Part shown: piece after piece, positions 9,695-19,447 of the stretch | How positions within the stretch are numbered: position 1 is the first letter of the stretch | Layout: each line of letters opens with the position of its first letter | Program-made: the position numbers and the translations under genes | The notes under the pieces: generated by a model | The model's input: the letters and a program-made list of their open reading frames with translations, nothing else | Told to the model about the DNA's origin: nothing | The model's database searches: none | Assembly: GCF_003351025.1 (NCBI RefSeq) | Contig: NZ_QPCG01000001.1 | Coordinates: 255,949-319,948, forward strand | DNA: 64,000 nucleotides | Direction: 5' to 3' | From: Mucilaginibacter endophyticus | Lineage (GTDB): Bacteria; Bacteroidota; Bacteroidia; Sphingobacteriales; Sphingobacteriaceae

Positions 9695-11095
9695 ATGACC
9701 CCAATTACTAAAATTTGTTGTATTGGAGCAGGATATGTGGGCGGGCCAACAATGGCCATGATAGCAAAAAAATGCCCGCATATCGAAGTAACCGTTGTGG
9801 ATCTTAATGAACAACGTATTGCTGCCTGGAATGATGCCGATGTAAATAACATTCCGGTATATGAGCCGGGGCTTAGTGAAGTGGTAGCTGAAGCCAGAGG
9901 CAGGAATCTGTTTTTCTCTACCGATGTCGAGTCCGCTATCGCAGCGGCTCAAATGATTTTTATATCAGTTAATACGCCAACCAAAACTTATGGTGCTGGT
10001 AAAGGGCAGGCAGCTGATTTGAAGTGGATTGAGCTTTGCGCACGACAGATTGCACGTGTTGCAAAGGATAATAAAATAATAGTAGAAAAATCTACATTGC
10101 CTGTGCGTACAGCAAGTGCGATAAAGGATATTCTGGTTCACACAGGTAATGGATCACAGTTTCAAATACTTTCAAACCCTGAATTCCTTGCTGAGGGAAC
10201 AGCGGTAGAGGATTTGGACGCCCCGGATCGTGTACTTATAGGAGGCGATAATACAGTTGAAGGACAGGCTGCCGTTCAGGCTCTGGTTGATGTGTATGCC
10301 AACTGGATTCCTCGCGAACGTATTTTAACAACAAATGTTTGGTCATCTGAGTTATCAAAACTTACTGCAAATGCTTTTCTTGCACAACGGGTGTCCTCAA
10401 TTAATTCATTAACTGAGCTTTGCGAGAAAACCGAAGCAAATATAAGCGAGGTTGCAAGAGCCATCGGTACTGATAGCCGTATTGGCCCTAAGTTCTTGAA
10501 AGCGTCGGTTGGCTTTGGCGGTTCTTGTTTCCAAAAAGATATTTTGAACCTTGTTTATATAGCAAGAAGCTATGGTTTACAGGAGGTGGCTGATTACTGG
10601 GAACAGGTTATTATCATGAATGATCATCAAAAAAAGCGGTTTGCTAACCAGATGATCAGAGAGCTTTACAATACAGTAAATGGTAAAAAAATCAGCTTCC
10701 TGGGTTGGGCATTTAAGAAGGATACCAATGACACACGTGAATCTGCGGCAATTTACGTAGCTGATCACTTATTGCATGAGCAGGCAAATATTGCCGTTTA
10801 TGATCCGAAGGTATCTGCAGATCAGATTTATTTTGATCTTGATTACTTGGCTACAAGATCTTCTGAAGAAAATAAAAAAGGTGTTACAGTTATTAACGAC
10901 CCTTATGAAGCTTGTAGTGGCGCTCACGCCATTGCGGTGCTAACCGAATGGGATGAGTTTAAAACTTACGATTGGAAAAGGATATATGATAGCATGTTGA
11001 AGCCGGCTAAGATATTTGACGGTAGAAACCTGCTTAATGCAGATGAATTAAGATCTATAGGATTTATAGTACAGGCTATTGGTACTAAAGTTTAA
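9695..11095 (+). CDS. ugd: UDP-glucose 6-dehydrogenase, animal-like long form
   Basis: Oxidises UDP-glucose to UDP-glucuronate with two NAD. The Rossmann motif GAGYVGGPT is at 11-19 and the catalytic nucleophile Cys278 lies in [10 protein letters not shown]. Long stretches such as [43 protein letters not shown] and FAFKKDT/ESAAIY-like segments read almost like vertebrate UGDH. Length (466 aa) is near the animal enzyme and longer than E. coli Ugd (388 aa). The product feeds both the 4-epimerase upstream (3886-4935) and the decarboxylase immediately downstream. Confidence 0.96.
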   Translation: MTPITKICCIGAGYVGGPTMAMIAKKCPHIEVTVVDLNEQRIAAWNDADVNNIPVYEPGLSEVVAEARGRNLFFSTDVESAIAAAQMIFISVNTPTKTYGAGKGQAADLKWIELCARQIARVAKDNKIIVEKSTLPVRTASAIKDILVHTGNGSQFQILSNPEFLAEGTAVEDLDAPDRVLIGGDNTVEGQAAVQALVDVYANWIPRERILTTNVWSSELSKLTANAFLAQRVSSINSLTELCEKTEANISEVARAIGTDSRIGPKFLKASVGFGGSCFQKDILNLVYIARSYGLQEVADYWEQVIIMNDHQKKRFANQMIRELYNTVNGKKISFLGWAFKKDTNDTRESAAIYVADHLLHEQANIAVYDPKVSADQIYFDLDYLATRSSEENKKGVTVINDPYEACSGAHAIAVLTEWDEFKTYDWKRIYDSMLKPAKIFDGRNLLNADELRSIGFIVQAIGTKV

Positions 11096-11149
11096 TAATA
11101 TAGTATTCCATCATAGTATAGCCTTGACAAGGGTTGAATAACTTAGCTA

Positions 11150-12133
11150 ATGACATTACGAAAAAGAGTATTAATCACGGGTGCTGCCGGCTTTTTAGGC
11201 TCGCACCTATGCGACAGGTTTATTAAAGAAGGTTATCATGTGATCGGTATGGATAACCTGATCACGGGCGATCTGAGAAATATCGAACATTTATTCAAAC
11301 TGGAGAACTTTGAGTTTTATAACCATGACGTATCCACGTTTGTATATGTACCGGGCGATCTGCACTATATTTTGCACTTCGCGTCACCGGCCAGTCCGAT
11401 CGATTATTTAAAAATCCCGATCCAGACCTTAAAAGTAGGCTCACTGGGTACACATAACCTGCTGGGCCTGGCCCGGAACAAGAAAGCCAGGATGCTGATC
11501 GCTTCGACATCAGAAGTATATGGCGATCCGAACATCAGTCCGCAGCCGGAAGAATACTGGGGCAATGTAAACCCGGTAGGTCCGAGAGGGGTGTATGATG
11601 AAGCCAAAAGGTTCCAGGAAGCCATCACAATGGCTTACCACACCTTCCATGGTGTAGAAACCAGGATCGTGAGGATCTTTAACACCTACGGGCCAAGGAT
11701 GCGGCTGAATGACGGCAGGGTATTGCCGGCTTTCATCGGTCAGGCACTAAGGGGCGAACCGTTGACGATGTTTGGTGATGGTTCACAGACCAGGTCATTC
11801 TGCTATGTGGATGATTTGATAGAAGGTATCTACAGGCTATTGCTGAGCGATTATGCCCAGTCGGTAAACATTGGTAATCCGGATGAGATCACGATCAAAC
11901 AATTTGGCGAGGAGATCATCAAGCTGACCGGAACCGATCAAAAGCTGATCAGCCTGCCATTGCCTACAGACGATCCGAAACAACGCCGTCCGGATATCAC
12001 CAAGGCTAAAGCCATATTGGGTTGGGAGCCAAAGGTATCCCGGAGTGAAGGTTTGAAGATCACCTTAGAATACTTCAAATCGTTACCTGAGCAGGAAATA
12101 CACCATAAAGATTTTGCTTATTACAATAAGTAA
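11150..12133 (+). CDS. uxs: UDP-glucuronate decarboxylase (UDP-xylose synthase)
   Basis: Converts UDP-glucuronate to UDP-xylose through a 4-keto intermediate. It is an extended SDR with GAAGFLG (11-17), STSEVYGD (119-126), catalytic Tyr149/Lys153 (VYDEAK), and the UXS-typical [11 protein letters not shown] (76-86) and [10 protein letters not shown]. It is placed directly after ugd, which makes its substrate. The coding sequence is visibly richer in G and C and in CTG/ATC codons than its neighbours, suggesting a different origin or stronger codon selection. A terminator lies 48 nt after the stop. Confidence 0.95.
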   Translation: MTLRKRVLITGAAGFLGSHLCDRFIKEGYHVIGMDNLITGDLRNIEHLFKLENFEFYNHDVSTFVYVPGDLHYILHFASPASPIDYLKIPIQTLKVGSLGTHNLLGLARNKKARMLIASTSEVYGDPNISPQPEEYWGNVNPVGPRGVYDEAKRFQEAITMAYHTFHGVETRIVRIFNTYGPRMRLNDGRVLPAFIGQALRGEPLTMFGDGSQTRSFCYVDDLIEGIYRLLLSDYAQSVNIGNPDEITIKQFGEEIIKLTGTDQKLISLPLPTDDPKQRRPDITKAKAILGWEPKVSRSEGLKITLEYFKSLPEQEIHHKDFAYYNK

Positions 12134-12181
12134 AAATTTATTTTAAAGAACTATTTAGTTTCTTAAATATAGACTTTTTAT

Positions 12182-12213
12182 AGCAACAGTCCATTTTGGG
12201 CTGTTGCTTTTGG
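12182..12213 (+). terminator. Terminator after the UDP-xylose synthase gene
   Basis: An 11-bp stem with one mismatch (AGCAACAGTCC at 12182-12192 pairing with GGGCTGTTGCT at 12198-12208) is followed by TTTTGG. It ends the gmd-fcl-ugd-uxs transcript. Confidence 0.75.
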
Positions 12214-12419
12214 TTTATATCCCATTAATGCCGTTTGTAACTTTATTTATTGATATAAGGTATAAAGAATACGCAAACTCAATAATGAAGTATTAGTTTT
12301 ACATGCTCGAAGCTAAATTAGGGGAATGAACAACTTACCCGTTAAACTGGAAAATGATTTAGCTAATTGTTATACATGGTCCCGATAGTGTAATTAATGC
12401 TATAAGAAAATATTTTATA

Positions 12420-12974
12420 ATGACTATAATACAGACACCGCTTGAAGGATGTTTAATAATAAAGCCGCGTATTTTTAATGACGATCGCGGTTACTTTTTT
12501 GAATCTTTTAACCGCCAGCGATTTGCCGATGCCACCGGCTTCGACATCAATTTTATACAAGATAATCAATCCTATTCAACCCGTGGAGTATTGCGTGGTC
12601 TGCATTTGCAAAAAGGCGAACACGCTCAGGCCAAACTTGTTAGGGTAACTAAAGGTGAGGTTTTGGATGTAGCCGTTGATCTTAGAAAAGGTTCGGCAAC
12701 ATATGGCCAACATTACAGTGCTGTTTTGTCTGAAGAAAATAATGACCAGTTTTTTATTCCACGTGGTTTTGCACATGGTTTTATTGTGTTGAGTGATGAA
12801 GCCGTATTCCAGTATAAGTGCGATAATTATTATAATAAAGAATCTGAGGGGGGGCTGCATTATGCTGATCCTGACTTGAATATTGATTGGCAACTGAGCA
12901 GTACCGAGGTACTGGTGTCAGAAAAAGACCTTGAGCTACCGTTTTTGAAAGATGCCCAGGATTTTGGGTTTTAA
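12420..12974 (+). CDS. rfbC: dTDP-4-dehydrorhamnose 3,5-epimerase
   Basis: Cupin-fold epimerase of the dTDP-L-rhamnose pathway. The catalytic base region RGLHLQ includes His62, and FIPRGFAHGF (112-121) and FQYKCDNYYN (130-139, with Tyr132 as the probable acid) are present. At 184 residues it is full length. It begins a small rhamnose module: rfbD follows after 32 nt. No Shine-Dalgarno is seen, as is usual in Bacteroidota. Confidence 0.96.
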   Translation: MTIIQTPLEGCLIIKPRIFNDDRGYFFESFNRQRFADATGFDINFIQDNQSYSTRGVLRGLHLQKGEHAQAKLVRVTKGEVLDVAVDLRKGSATYGQHYSAVLSEENNDQFFIPRGFAHGFIVLSDEAVFQYKCDNYYNKESEGGLHYADPDLNIDWQLSSTEVLVSEKDLELPFLKDAQDFGF

Positions 12975-13006
12975 TTATACGATTAATCAAAAGTAACATC
13001 AGGAAA

Positions 13007-13870
13007 ATGCAAAATATTATTGTATTCGGTGCATTTGGACAATTGGGTAACTGCTTAAAGAAAGTAGCAGGAGAAAGAGGGATAGATTATATTCACTTTT
13101 TGCCCGAAGATGAAGCTAATATCCTGCGCGAAGATTTACTGGATATTGTTTTTGAAAAATATAAACCTTCTTTTGCTATTAATTGTGCAGCGTACACAGC
13201 TGTAGATAAAGCTGAGGATGAAATTGATCTGGCTCTTGCCATCAATAAAACAGGCGCGGCTAATCTTGCCAGGCAATGTAAAGCGCACAAGGCAGCCCTT
13301 GTGCAAATATCAACTGACTTTATCTTTAAAGGAGATGTAGCCTTACCGCGCACAGAAGAAGACCTTGCCGAACCGATTAGTGTGTATGGGCTTACCAAGT
13401 TGGAAGGGGAGCAAGCAATAACCGAAATCCTTGATGAATATTATACGATTCGCACCAGCTGGCTTTATTCGGAATATGGTAACAATTTTGTAAAAACCAT
13501 GTTGAAGCTTGGCGCAGAGCGCGATGAACTTAAAATTATTGCCGATCAGGTAGGGACGCCAACTTACGCTATCGATCTTGCGAAAGTGATTCTGGATATT
13601 ATAACATCAGGTAAAAAGGCTTATGGTGTTTATCATTATAGCAATGAGGGCGTAACTTCGTGGTATGATTTTGCTATGGGCATATTTGATATATCAGTTA
13701 CCGATGTTAAAGTTTTACCAATACGTACTTCTGAATTCCCTACCAGGGCTCAGCGTCCGGCATATTCAGTAATGGATAAGGCTAAGATCAAAAATACCTT
13801 TGCTATAGAAATTCCGTACTGGCGTGATAGCCTGAAAATATGTATTGAACGATTAACTTCTGCAGAATAG
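13007..13870 (+). CDS. rfbD: dTDP-4-dehydrorhamnose reductase
   Basis: Reduces dTDP-4-keto-L-rhamnose to dTDP-L-rhamnose with NAD(P)H. The nucleotide motif GAFGQLG is at 8-14, STDFIFKG at 102-109 and catalytic Tyr127/Lys131 in YGLTK. RTSWLYSEYGNNFV and the PTYAIDLA segment are typical. Length (287 aa) is normal. It is paired with rfbC upstream. rfbA lies 2.5 kb downstream past cysDN, and rfbB is absent from the window. Confidence 0.96.
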   Translation: MQNIIVFGAFGQLGNCLKKVAGERGIDYIHFLPEDEANILREDLLDIVFEKYKPSFAINCAAYTAVDKAEDEIDLALAINKTGAANLARQCKAHKAALVQISTDFIFKGDVALPRTEEDLAEPISVYGLTKLEGEQAITEILDEYYTIRTSWLYSEYGNNFVKTMLKLGAERDELKIIADQVGTPTYAIDLAKVILDIITSGKKAYGVYHYSNEGVTSWYDFAMGIFDISVTDVKVLPIRTSEFPTRAQRPAYSVMDKAKIKNTFAIEIPYWRDSLKICIERLTSAE

Positions 13871-13884
13871 GGGGAGATGCTTTT

Positions 13885-13930
13885 AAAACAAAAATGCCAG
13901 GTCTTAAACAAAACCTGGCATTTTTGTTTT
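13885..13930. terminator. Bidirectional terminator between rfbD and cysN
   Basis: A perfect 18-bp stem (13885-13902 with 13913-13930) is framed by AAAACAAAAA on one side and TTTTTGTTTT on the other. It can stop both the plus-strand rfbCD transcript and the minus-strand cysDN transcript, whose last gene ends at 13949. Confidence 0.93.
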
Positions 13931-13948
13931 ATGAACTTTTAGGTTCTT

Positions 13949-15190
13949 TTATAGAAAAGTACCGGCAGCTACAGTTTCATTAGTTGATTCATCAACCAGG
14001 ATCAACGAACCTGTAATGCGGTTTTTGCGATACTCGTCAAATACTACCGGTTGAGTAGTGCGTAAACGGATCTTCACCATTTCGTTCATCTTGATCTCGG
14101 TATTCTCTTCCTGTTTTTCAAGCGTGTTAATATCCAGTTTATAATAAACCTCTTTGATGATCGACATTACCTCGCGTGTGGTAGTTTTAAGATGGTATTT
14201 AGCCCCCGGGCGTGGTCCGCGGGTTGCCATCCAGCAAATCATGGCGTCAAGGTCCTGGCTTACCTGCGGCTCGCTGTCATTTTTTACAATCATATCGCCA
14301 CGGCTTACATCAATGTCATCCTCTAAAGTGATAGAAACCGACATGGGCGCGAAAGCTTCTTCAACCAGGCCCGAATAGGTATCGATAGATTTAATGGCAG
14401 ATGTTAATCCAGATGGCAATACAGTTATCTTATCGCCAGGCTTAAAAATGCCTCCGGCTATACGCCCTGCATAGCCCCGGTAATCATGATATTCATCAGC
14501 ATGCGGGCGAATCACTGTTTGCACAGGGAAACGGGCGTCTGAGTGGTTTTCATCACTGGCTATGTGGATGGTTTCCAGGGTATGCAATAAGCTTTCGCCT
14601 TTGTACCATGGCATGTTTTCTGAGTCATTTACCACGTTATCGCCGGCCAAGGCACTCATTGGTACAAAGCGGATGTCTTTAACATCAATTTTAGCGGCAA
14701 AGGCTTCGTATTGCTCAACCACTTTATTAAAAGCTTCTTCACTGTAATCAACCAAATCCATCTTGTTTACACAAACAATAATGTGAGGGATCCTTAAAAG
14801 CGATGCGATAAACGAGTGACGGCAGGTTTGTTCAACCACGCCTTTGCGCACATCAATAAGTACCAGCGCAAGGTTTGCGGTTGAAGCCCCGGTAACCATA
14901 TTACGGGTATACTGGATATGGCCCGGAGTATCGGCAATAATAAATTTGCGTTTAGGGGTTGCAAAGTAACGGTAAGCAACATCAATAGTGATACCCTGCT
15001 CACGTTCTGAGCGTAAGCCGTCGGTTAATAACGATAAATCAACATGCTGAAGACCTTTGCGTTCGCTTGATTGTTTTACAGCCTCCATCTGGTCTTCAAA
15101 GATGGATTTTGAATCGTACAGTAAGCGCCCTATAAGGGTACTTTTTCCATCGTCAACACTACCGGCTGTAGTAAAACGTAATAATTCCAT
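13949..15190 (-). CDS. cysN: Sulfate adenylyltransferase subunit 1 (GTPase)
   Basis: GTP-hydrolysing subunit of ATP sulfurylase; with CysD it makes adenosine 5'-phosphosulfate from ATP and sulfate. It is an EF-Tu-like GTPase with P-loop AGSVDDGKST near the N-terminus, DTPGH (G3) and NKMD (G4), then beta-barrel domains. I choose the ATG at 15190, giving MELLRFTTAGSVDDGKS, because the family starts this way. An upstream TTG (15229) would add 13 residues with no family support. No fused CysC (APS kinase) domain follows. It lies 57 nt after cysD. Confidence 0.95.
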   Translation of the reverse strand: MELLRFTTAGSVDDGKSTLIGRLLYDSKSIFEDQMEAVKQSSERKGLQHVDLSLLTDGLRSEREQGITIDVAYRYFATPKRKFIIADTPGHIQYTRNMVTGASTANLALVLIDVRKGVVEQTCRHSFIASLLRIPHIIVCVNKMDLVDYSEEAFNKVVEQYEAFAAKIDVKDIRFVPMSALAGDNVVNDSENMPWYKGESLLHTLETIHIASDENHSDARFPVQTVIRPHADEYHDYRGYAGRIAGGIFKPGDKITVLPSGLTSAIKSIDTYSGLVEEAFAPMSVSITLEDDIDVSRGDMIVKNDSEPQVSQDLDAMICWMATRGPRPGAKYHLKTTTREVMSIIKEVYYKLDINTLEKQEENTEIKMNEMVKIRLRTTQPVVFDEYRKNRITGSLILVDESTNETVAAGTFL

Positions 15191-15247
15191 TGTGGTGGTA
15201 TGTTTTTCGCTTTGGGTATTGAGCCCCAAAGACTTATTGAATCAAAT

Positions 15248-16153
15248 TTAAAAATAACCTTGCTTTTTCCTGTCTTCCATTGAGGTGTCCGAGCGTTTGT
15301 CGTCACTGCGGTTACCGCGTTCGGTACTGCGGGTAGCGGACACTTCGGCAACTATCTTTTCCAGCGTGTCGGCATCAGATTCGATACCGCCGGTAATGGT
15401 GATATCGCCCAGGGTACGGAAACGCATCAATTTGTTTTCGATAGTTTCGCCATCGCGAAGCTGTAAAAACTCGGAAGCAGGCAGCCAGGTATTATCCCGG
15501 TAAACGGCATCACGCTGGTGCGCGAAGTATAAAGAAGGTATGGCTATGTTTTCCTGTAATATGTAGTTCCAGATATCCATCTCAGTCCAGTTGCTGATCG
15601 GGAATACACGGAAATGCTCGCCCATGCGTTTGCGGCCGTTGAAGATATTCCAAAGCTCGGGACGCTGGTTTTTAGGGTCCCATTGGCCAAACTCATCGCG
15701 ATGGCTGAAGAAACGCTCTTTGGCGCGTGCTTTTTCTTCATCGCGACGGGCACCACCAATGGCTGCATCTATTTTATGGTTTTCAATGGCATCAAGCAGG
15801 GTCACTATCTGCAATTCGTTACGGCTGGCATTAATGCCACTTTCCTCAACCGCGCGGCCTTTGTCAATTGATTCCTGAACAGAGCCAACAATAAGCTGTA
15901 CGCCGAGGTTTTCAACCAACTTATCCCTGAATTCCATAGTTTCCGGAAAGTTATGGCCCGTATCGATATGAATGAGGGGCATGGGAATCTTAGCTGGCCA
16001 GAATGCTTTTTTTGCCAGGTGTGTTACAACAATAGAGTCCTTCCCGCCCGAAAACAGGATGGCAGGACGATCAAACTGCGCAACCACTTCCCTGATAACG
16101 TAAATGGCCTCTGATTCTAATTCCTGCAGATGAGTAAGATAATATTTATGCAT
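15248..16153 (-). CDS. cysD: Sulfate adenylyltransferase subunit 2
   Basis: Catalytic subunit of ATP sulfurylase, of the PAPS-reductase/PP-loop ATPase family. The PP-loop SGGKDS is near residue 36 (ILFSGGKDSIVV), followed by IHIDTGHNFPETM and the RRDEEKARAKER segment. The C-terminus with SDDKRSDTSMEDRKKQGYF is that of standard CysD. It is the first gene of a two-gene minus-strand operon with cysN. No cysH, cysC, sulfotransferase or sulfate transporter is in the window. The pair may serve cysteine synthesis or supply activated sulfate for glycan sulfation, and the sequence does not decide between them. Confidence 0.96.
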   Translation of the reverse strand: MHKYYLTHLQELESEAIYVIREVVAQFDRPAILFSGGKDSIVVTHLAKKAFWPAKIPMPLIHIDTGHNFPETMEFRDKLVENLGVQLIVGSVQESIDKGRAVEESGINASRNELQIVTLLDAIENHKIDAAIGGARRDEEKARAKERFFSHRDEFGQWDPKNQRPELWNIFNGRKRMGEHFRVFPISNWTEMDIWNYILQENIAIPSLYFAHQRDAVYRDNTWLPASEFLQLRDGETIENKLMRFRTLGDITITGGIESDADTLEKIVAEVSATRSTERGNRSDDKRSDTSMEDRKKQGYF

Positions 16154-16427
16154 GTTACCGATAAAACACTGCTAACCCTACCTAAATAGTAGGATTTTGC
16201 ATTTAAACTGCAATTATACGCAATTATGCTAATTATAGTGCTATCTATTTGGAATTTAACTTGTGGGTTTTATTATAGCAATCAGGCATAAATTAAACAA
16301 AGCAGTAATATTTTACGTAAACCATAAAGCTGAAAAAAATATTTATTTTAGCTGTAAGTAATTGAAGGATTTTAACAATAATTATAGGATATCACGTTTA
16401 TAGGCATACCAAAAAACATACATATTT

Positions 16428-17291
16428 ATGAAAGGAATTATTTTAGCGGGCGGTTCAGGTACACGTTTATACCCTATAACCAGGGCCATAAGCAAACAAT
16501 TGATGCCTATTTACGATAAGCCGATGATCTATTATCCGCTGTCTGTTTTGATGCAGGCCGATATTAAGGAAATATTGATCATCACTACTCCGGAAGATAA
16601 TCCCGGGTTTAAACGCTTGTTAGGAGACGGTGCTGAACTTGGATGCAAGTTTGAATATGCTATACAGGAAAAACCCAACGGACTTGCCCAGGCTTTTGTA
16701 ATAGGCGAGCAGTTTATTGGCGATGACAAAGTAGCCCTGATATTAGGGGATAATATATTTTACGGTACCGGCTTCGCCGAACTGATCCGTAGTTTCAATG
16801 ATGTTGAGGGCGCTGCCATTTTCGCCTATCACGTAGCAGACCCGGAACGTTACGGCGTAGTTGAATTTGACGACGAGTTTAGAGCATTATCAATTGAAGA
16901 AAAGCCACTTCAGCCTAAATCAAAGTTTGCCGTTCCCGGTCTTTACTTCTACGATAATTCGGTAATCCAAATAGCTAAAGATCTGGAACCGTCTCCGCGT
17001 GGTGAATACGAAATTACCGACGTAAACAAGTTTTATCTGGAACAGGGCAACCTGCATGTTGGTGTGATGGATAAAGGTACTGCCTGGCTGGATACGGGAA
17101 CCTTTGATTCGTTAAGCGACGCTACTGAATATGTGCGTGTGATTGAAAAACGCCAGTCCACAAAAATTGGCTGTATTGAAGAGGTTGCTTACCGCCGCGG
17201 ATTTATCAACGATGATCAGTTGCGCTTATTGGTTGAAAAGTATATCAAAAGCGGTTACGGAAAATATTTGCAAAGCTTATTGCCGCAATAA
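16428..17291 (+). CDS. rfbA: Glucose-1-phosphate thymidylyltransferase
   Basis: Makes dTDP-glucose from dTTP and glucose-1-phosphate, the first step to dTDP-rhamnose. The nucleotidyltransferase motif GGSGTRL (8-14), [17 protein letters not shown], the metal-binding [10 protein letters not shown] and the EKP motif are all present. Length (287 aa) is normal. It ends 4 nt from the convergent miaA gene. It is separated from rfbC-rfbD by the oppositely oriented cysDN pair. Confidence 0.97.
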   Translation: MKGIILAGGSGTRLYPITRAISKQLMPIYDKPMIYYPLSVLMQADIKEILIITTPEDNPGFKRLLGDGAELGCKFEYAIQEKPNGLAQAFVIGEQFIGDDKVALILGDNIFYGTGFAELIRSFNDVEGAAIFAYHVADPERYGVVEFDDEFRALSIEEKPLQPKSKFAVPGLYFYDNSVIQIAKDLEPSPRGEYEITDVNKFYLEQGNLHVGVMDKGTAWLDTGTFDSLSDATEYVRVIEKRQSTKIGCIEEVAYRRGFINDDQLRLLVEKYIKSGYGKYLQSLLPQ

Positions 17292-17295
17292 ATAT

Positions 17296-18219
17296 TTATG
17301 CCGGTGTTTCTATTGTTTTGATCATTTGGTCGACGACATTAGGGGCACCGGCATCAAACCAGATAAAATCTTTATCTTTTCTGAACCAGGTGAGCTGTCT
17401 TTTGGCAAAGCGCCTGGTATTTTGTTTTATAAGTAACAGTGCCTCATCGAGGCTTGTTTTTCCGTCGAAATAATCGAATATTTCGGAATAGCCAACTGTG
17501 TTTAAAGCATTCAAATGGCGATAGGGCAAGAGGGATTGTACTTCCTGTACCAGTCCTTGTTTAGCCATCAGGTCAACACGAAGGTTTATACGCTCATACA
17601 GTTTTTCGCGCGGCATGTCAAGCATTAGTTTGATTATATTAAAAGGCCGTTTGTTGACAGTTGCGTTGCGATAAGAGGAAAATGGTTTACCCGAAGTTTC
17701 AAAAACTTCTAAAGCCCGGATGATGCGCTGTGGATTGTTCAAATCAACCTCATTATAATAATCCGGGTCAACCTGTTTTAGTTTTTCCTGTAATACTATT
17801 ATACCTTTTGCTTCAAGTTCGAGGTTTAGTTTTTCCCTTACAGTGGTATCCACAACAGGCAGATCATCAAAGCCTTCGCAAATAGCTTTAATATACAAGC
17901 CTGATCCTCCGGCGAGGATTATCTTGTCATACGTTTTAAAAAATTCATCTAAAAGCGCAAGCCCCTGCTTTTCAAAATCACCAACAGAAAAACTTTCAGA
18001 TATAGAATGTGAGTTGATAAAATAGTGTTTGGCGGCGGCCAATTCATTTTCATCGGGCTTGGCTGTACCAATGCTCATCTCTCTGAAAAATTGCCTCGAA
18101 TCTGCCGAAACAACTACTGTATTGAAATGCTGGGCCAATTTAATGGCGGCGGCAGTTTTGCCAACTGCGGTAGGGCCGGCAACCACAATAAGGGTTTTAT
18201 CACTATGTGCTATATTCAT
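17296..18219 (-). CDS. miaA: tRNA dimethylallyltransferase
   Basis: Adds a dimethylallyl group to N6 of A37 in tRNAs reading codons that start with U. The P-loop GPTAVGKT is at 15-22, with the DSRQFFREMSIGTAKP segment and LAGGSGLYIKAICEGF typical of MiaA. Length (307 aa) is normal. It is the last gene of the minus-strand run, 36 nt after manC, with which it may be co-transcribed. Confidence 0.96.
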   Translation of the reverse strand: MNIAHSDKTLIVVAGPTAVGKTAAAIKLAQHFNTVVVSADSRQFFREMSIGTAKPDENELAAAKHYFINSHSISESFSVGDFEKQGLALLDEFFKTYDKIILAGGSGLYIKAICEGFDDLPVVDTTVREKLNLELEAKGIIVLQEKLKQVDPDYYNEVDLNNPQRIIRALEVFETSGKPFSSYRNATVNKRPFNIIKLMLDMPREKLYERINLRVDLMAKQGLVQEVQSLLPYRHLNALNTVGYSEIFDYFDGKTSLDEALLLIKQNTRRFAKRQLTWFRKDKDFIWFDAGAPNVVDQMIKTIETPA

Positions 18220-18255
18220 TGGCCCAGCTTTATTTTTATCAAAAAAAGTATCAGG

Positions 18256-19344
18256 TTATATATACAATGCTCCAAATTTATTTTTTACATCGGCAACAAC
18301 CTGCTTAATGTTTTGCTCCTGGTTGCGTGGGCAAATGAGCAGGGAATTATTTGATTCTACTACGATGTAATCATGCAGACCTTGTAGTATTACCAGTTTC
18401 TCGCCCGGTACGTTTACCATACAGTTTGATGAATCGTACATGATTACTTTTTCGGCCGGGATAACAGCGTTACCTACATAGTCTTTTTCGGCAAGGTCAT
18501 AAATAGACGCCCAGGTACCCAAATCGCTCCATCCAAAATCCGAAGGCAACACATATACGTTATCGGCTTTCTCCATAATGCCATAGTCAATCGAGATGTT
18601 AACGCATTGCTGATAAACTTTATGAACATGGGGTTTTTCATTTTCCGAATTATAAGCAGATTTTGCATCGGCAAATATCTCGTGTATTTCGGGTAGATAC
18701 TGGTTAAAAGCTTTAACAATAGACCTGGCCGACCAAACAAAAATGCCGGCGTTCCATAAAAAGTCGCCGCTTTGAATAAAGGTTTTGGCTATCTCCAGGG
18801 TTGGCTTCTCGGTAAAGGTTTTTACTTTATGAAACTCATCGTTGATAACATTGCCGGTATATTGGATGTATCCGTAACCGGTATCTGGCCTTGATGGTTT
18901 AATGCCCAGGGTTATCAGGTAATCATTTGAAGCTGCTGTTTGTAACGATTTTTCAATAGAAGTCACAAATGCATCTTCGTCAAGGATCTGCTGATCGGAT
19001 GGGGCCACAACAATGACCGCATCCGGGTTAAGGCTTTCAATTTTAAAACAACCATACGCAACGCAGGGAGCAGTGTTACGCATTACAGGTTCTGTAAGGA
19101 TCTGCTGATCCTCCAAATCCGGTAGCTGGTGTTTTACAAGCTTAGTATAGTTTTCGTTAGTAACGATATAAATATTTTCTTTGGGACATACTTTCAGGAA
19201 TCGTTCGTAGGTATTCTGTATTAAAGTTTTACCGGTACCAAGGATATCGATAAACTGTTTAGGGTGTGATGTACGGCTTATCGGCCAAAAGCGGCTTCCA
19301 ATTCCTCCGGCCATAATTATGGCATAGTAATTTTTGTTGTTCAT
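18256..19344 (-). CDS. manC: Mannose-1-phosphate guanylyltransferase
   Basis: Makes GDP-mannose from GTP and mannose-1-phosphate. The signature MAGGIGSRFWPISR (11-24) followed by HPKQFIDI, the metal-binding VVAPSDQ and the FTEKP motif are present. At 362 residues it is the short single-function form without the phosphomannose-isomerase domain of enteric ManC. Its product is the substrate of Gmd encoded at 7.6 kb, linking this gene functionally to the EPS locus although it stands in a different transcript. Confidence 0.95.
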   Translation of the reverse strand: MNNKNYYAIIMAGGIGSRFWPISRTSHPKQFIDILGTGKTLIQNTYERFLKVCPKENIYIVTNENYTKLVKHQLPDLEDQQILTEPVMRNTAPCVAYGCFKIESLNPDAVIVVAPSDQQILDEDAFVTSIEKSLQTAASNDYLITLGIKPSRPDTGYGYIQYTGNVINDEFHKVKTFTEKPTLEIAKTFIQSGDFLWNAGIFVWSARSIVKAFNQYLPEIHEIFADAKSAYNSENEKPHVHKVYQQCVNISIDYGIMEKADNVYVLPSDFGWSDLGTWASIYDLAEKDYVGNAVIPAEKVIMYDSSNCMVNVPGEKLVILQGLHDYIVVESNNSLLICPRNQEQNIKQVVADVKNKFGALYI

Positions 19345-19405
19345 TGATAAATGGGGGTAAGTTATTATGAGATGGTTAAAGTACGAAACGAGTGGAATGG
19401 CTTAA

Positions 19406-19446
19406 CACAAAAAACGAGTATATAATTTATATACTCGTTTTTTGTG
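19406..19446 (-). terminator. Perfect-stem terminator after the pRiA4b-ORF3-like gene
   Basis: A perfect 19-bp stem (19406-19424 with 19428-19446) with a 3-nt loop and a six-base T/A tract in the arms. It begins one base after the stop codon of the acidic protein gene on the minus strand and separates it from manC. The symmetry would allow activity in both directions. Confidence 0.88.
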
Positions 19447-19447
19447 A

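Noticed and set aside
15591..15878. Plus-strand frames opposite cysD
   Set aside because: They are antisense shadows of the conserved cysD sequence and show no independent coding signs.
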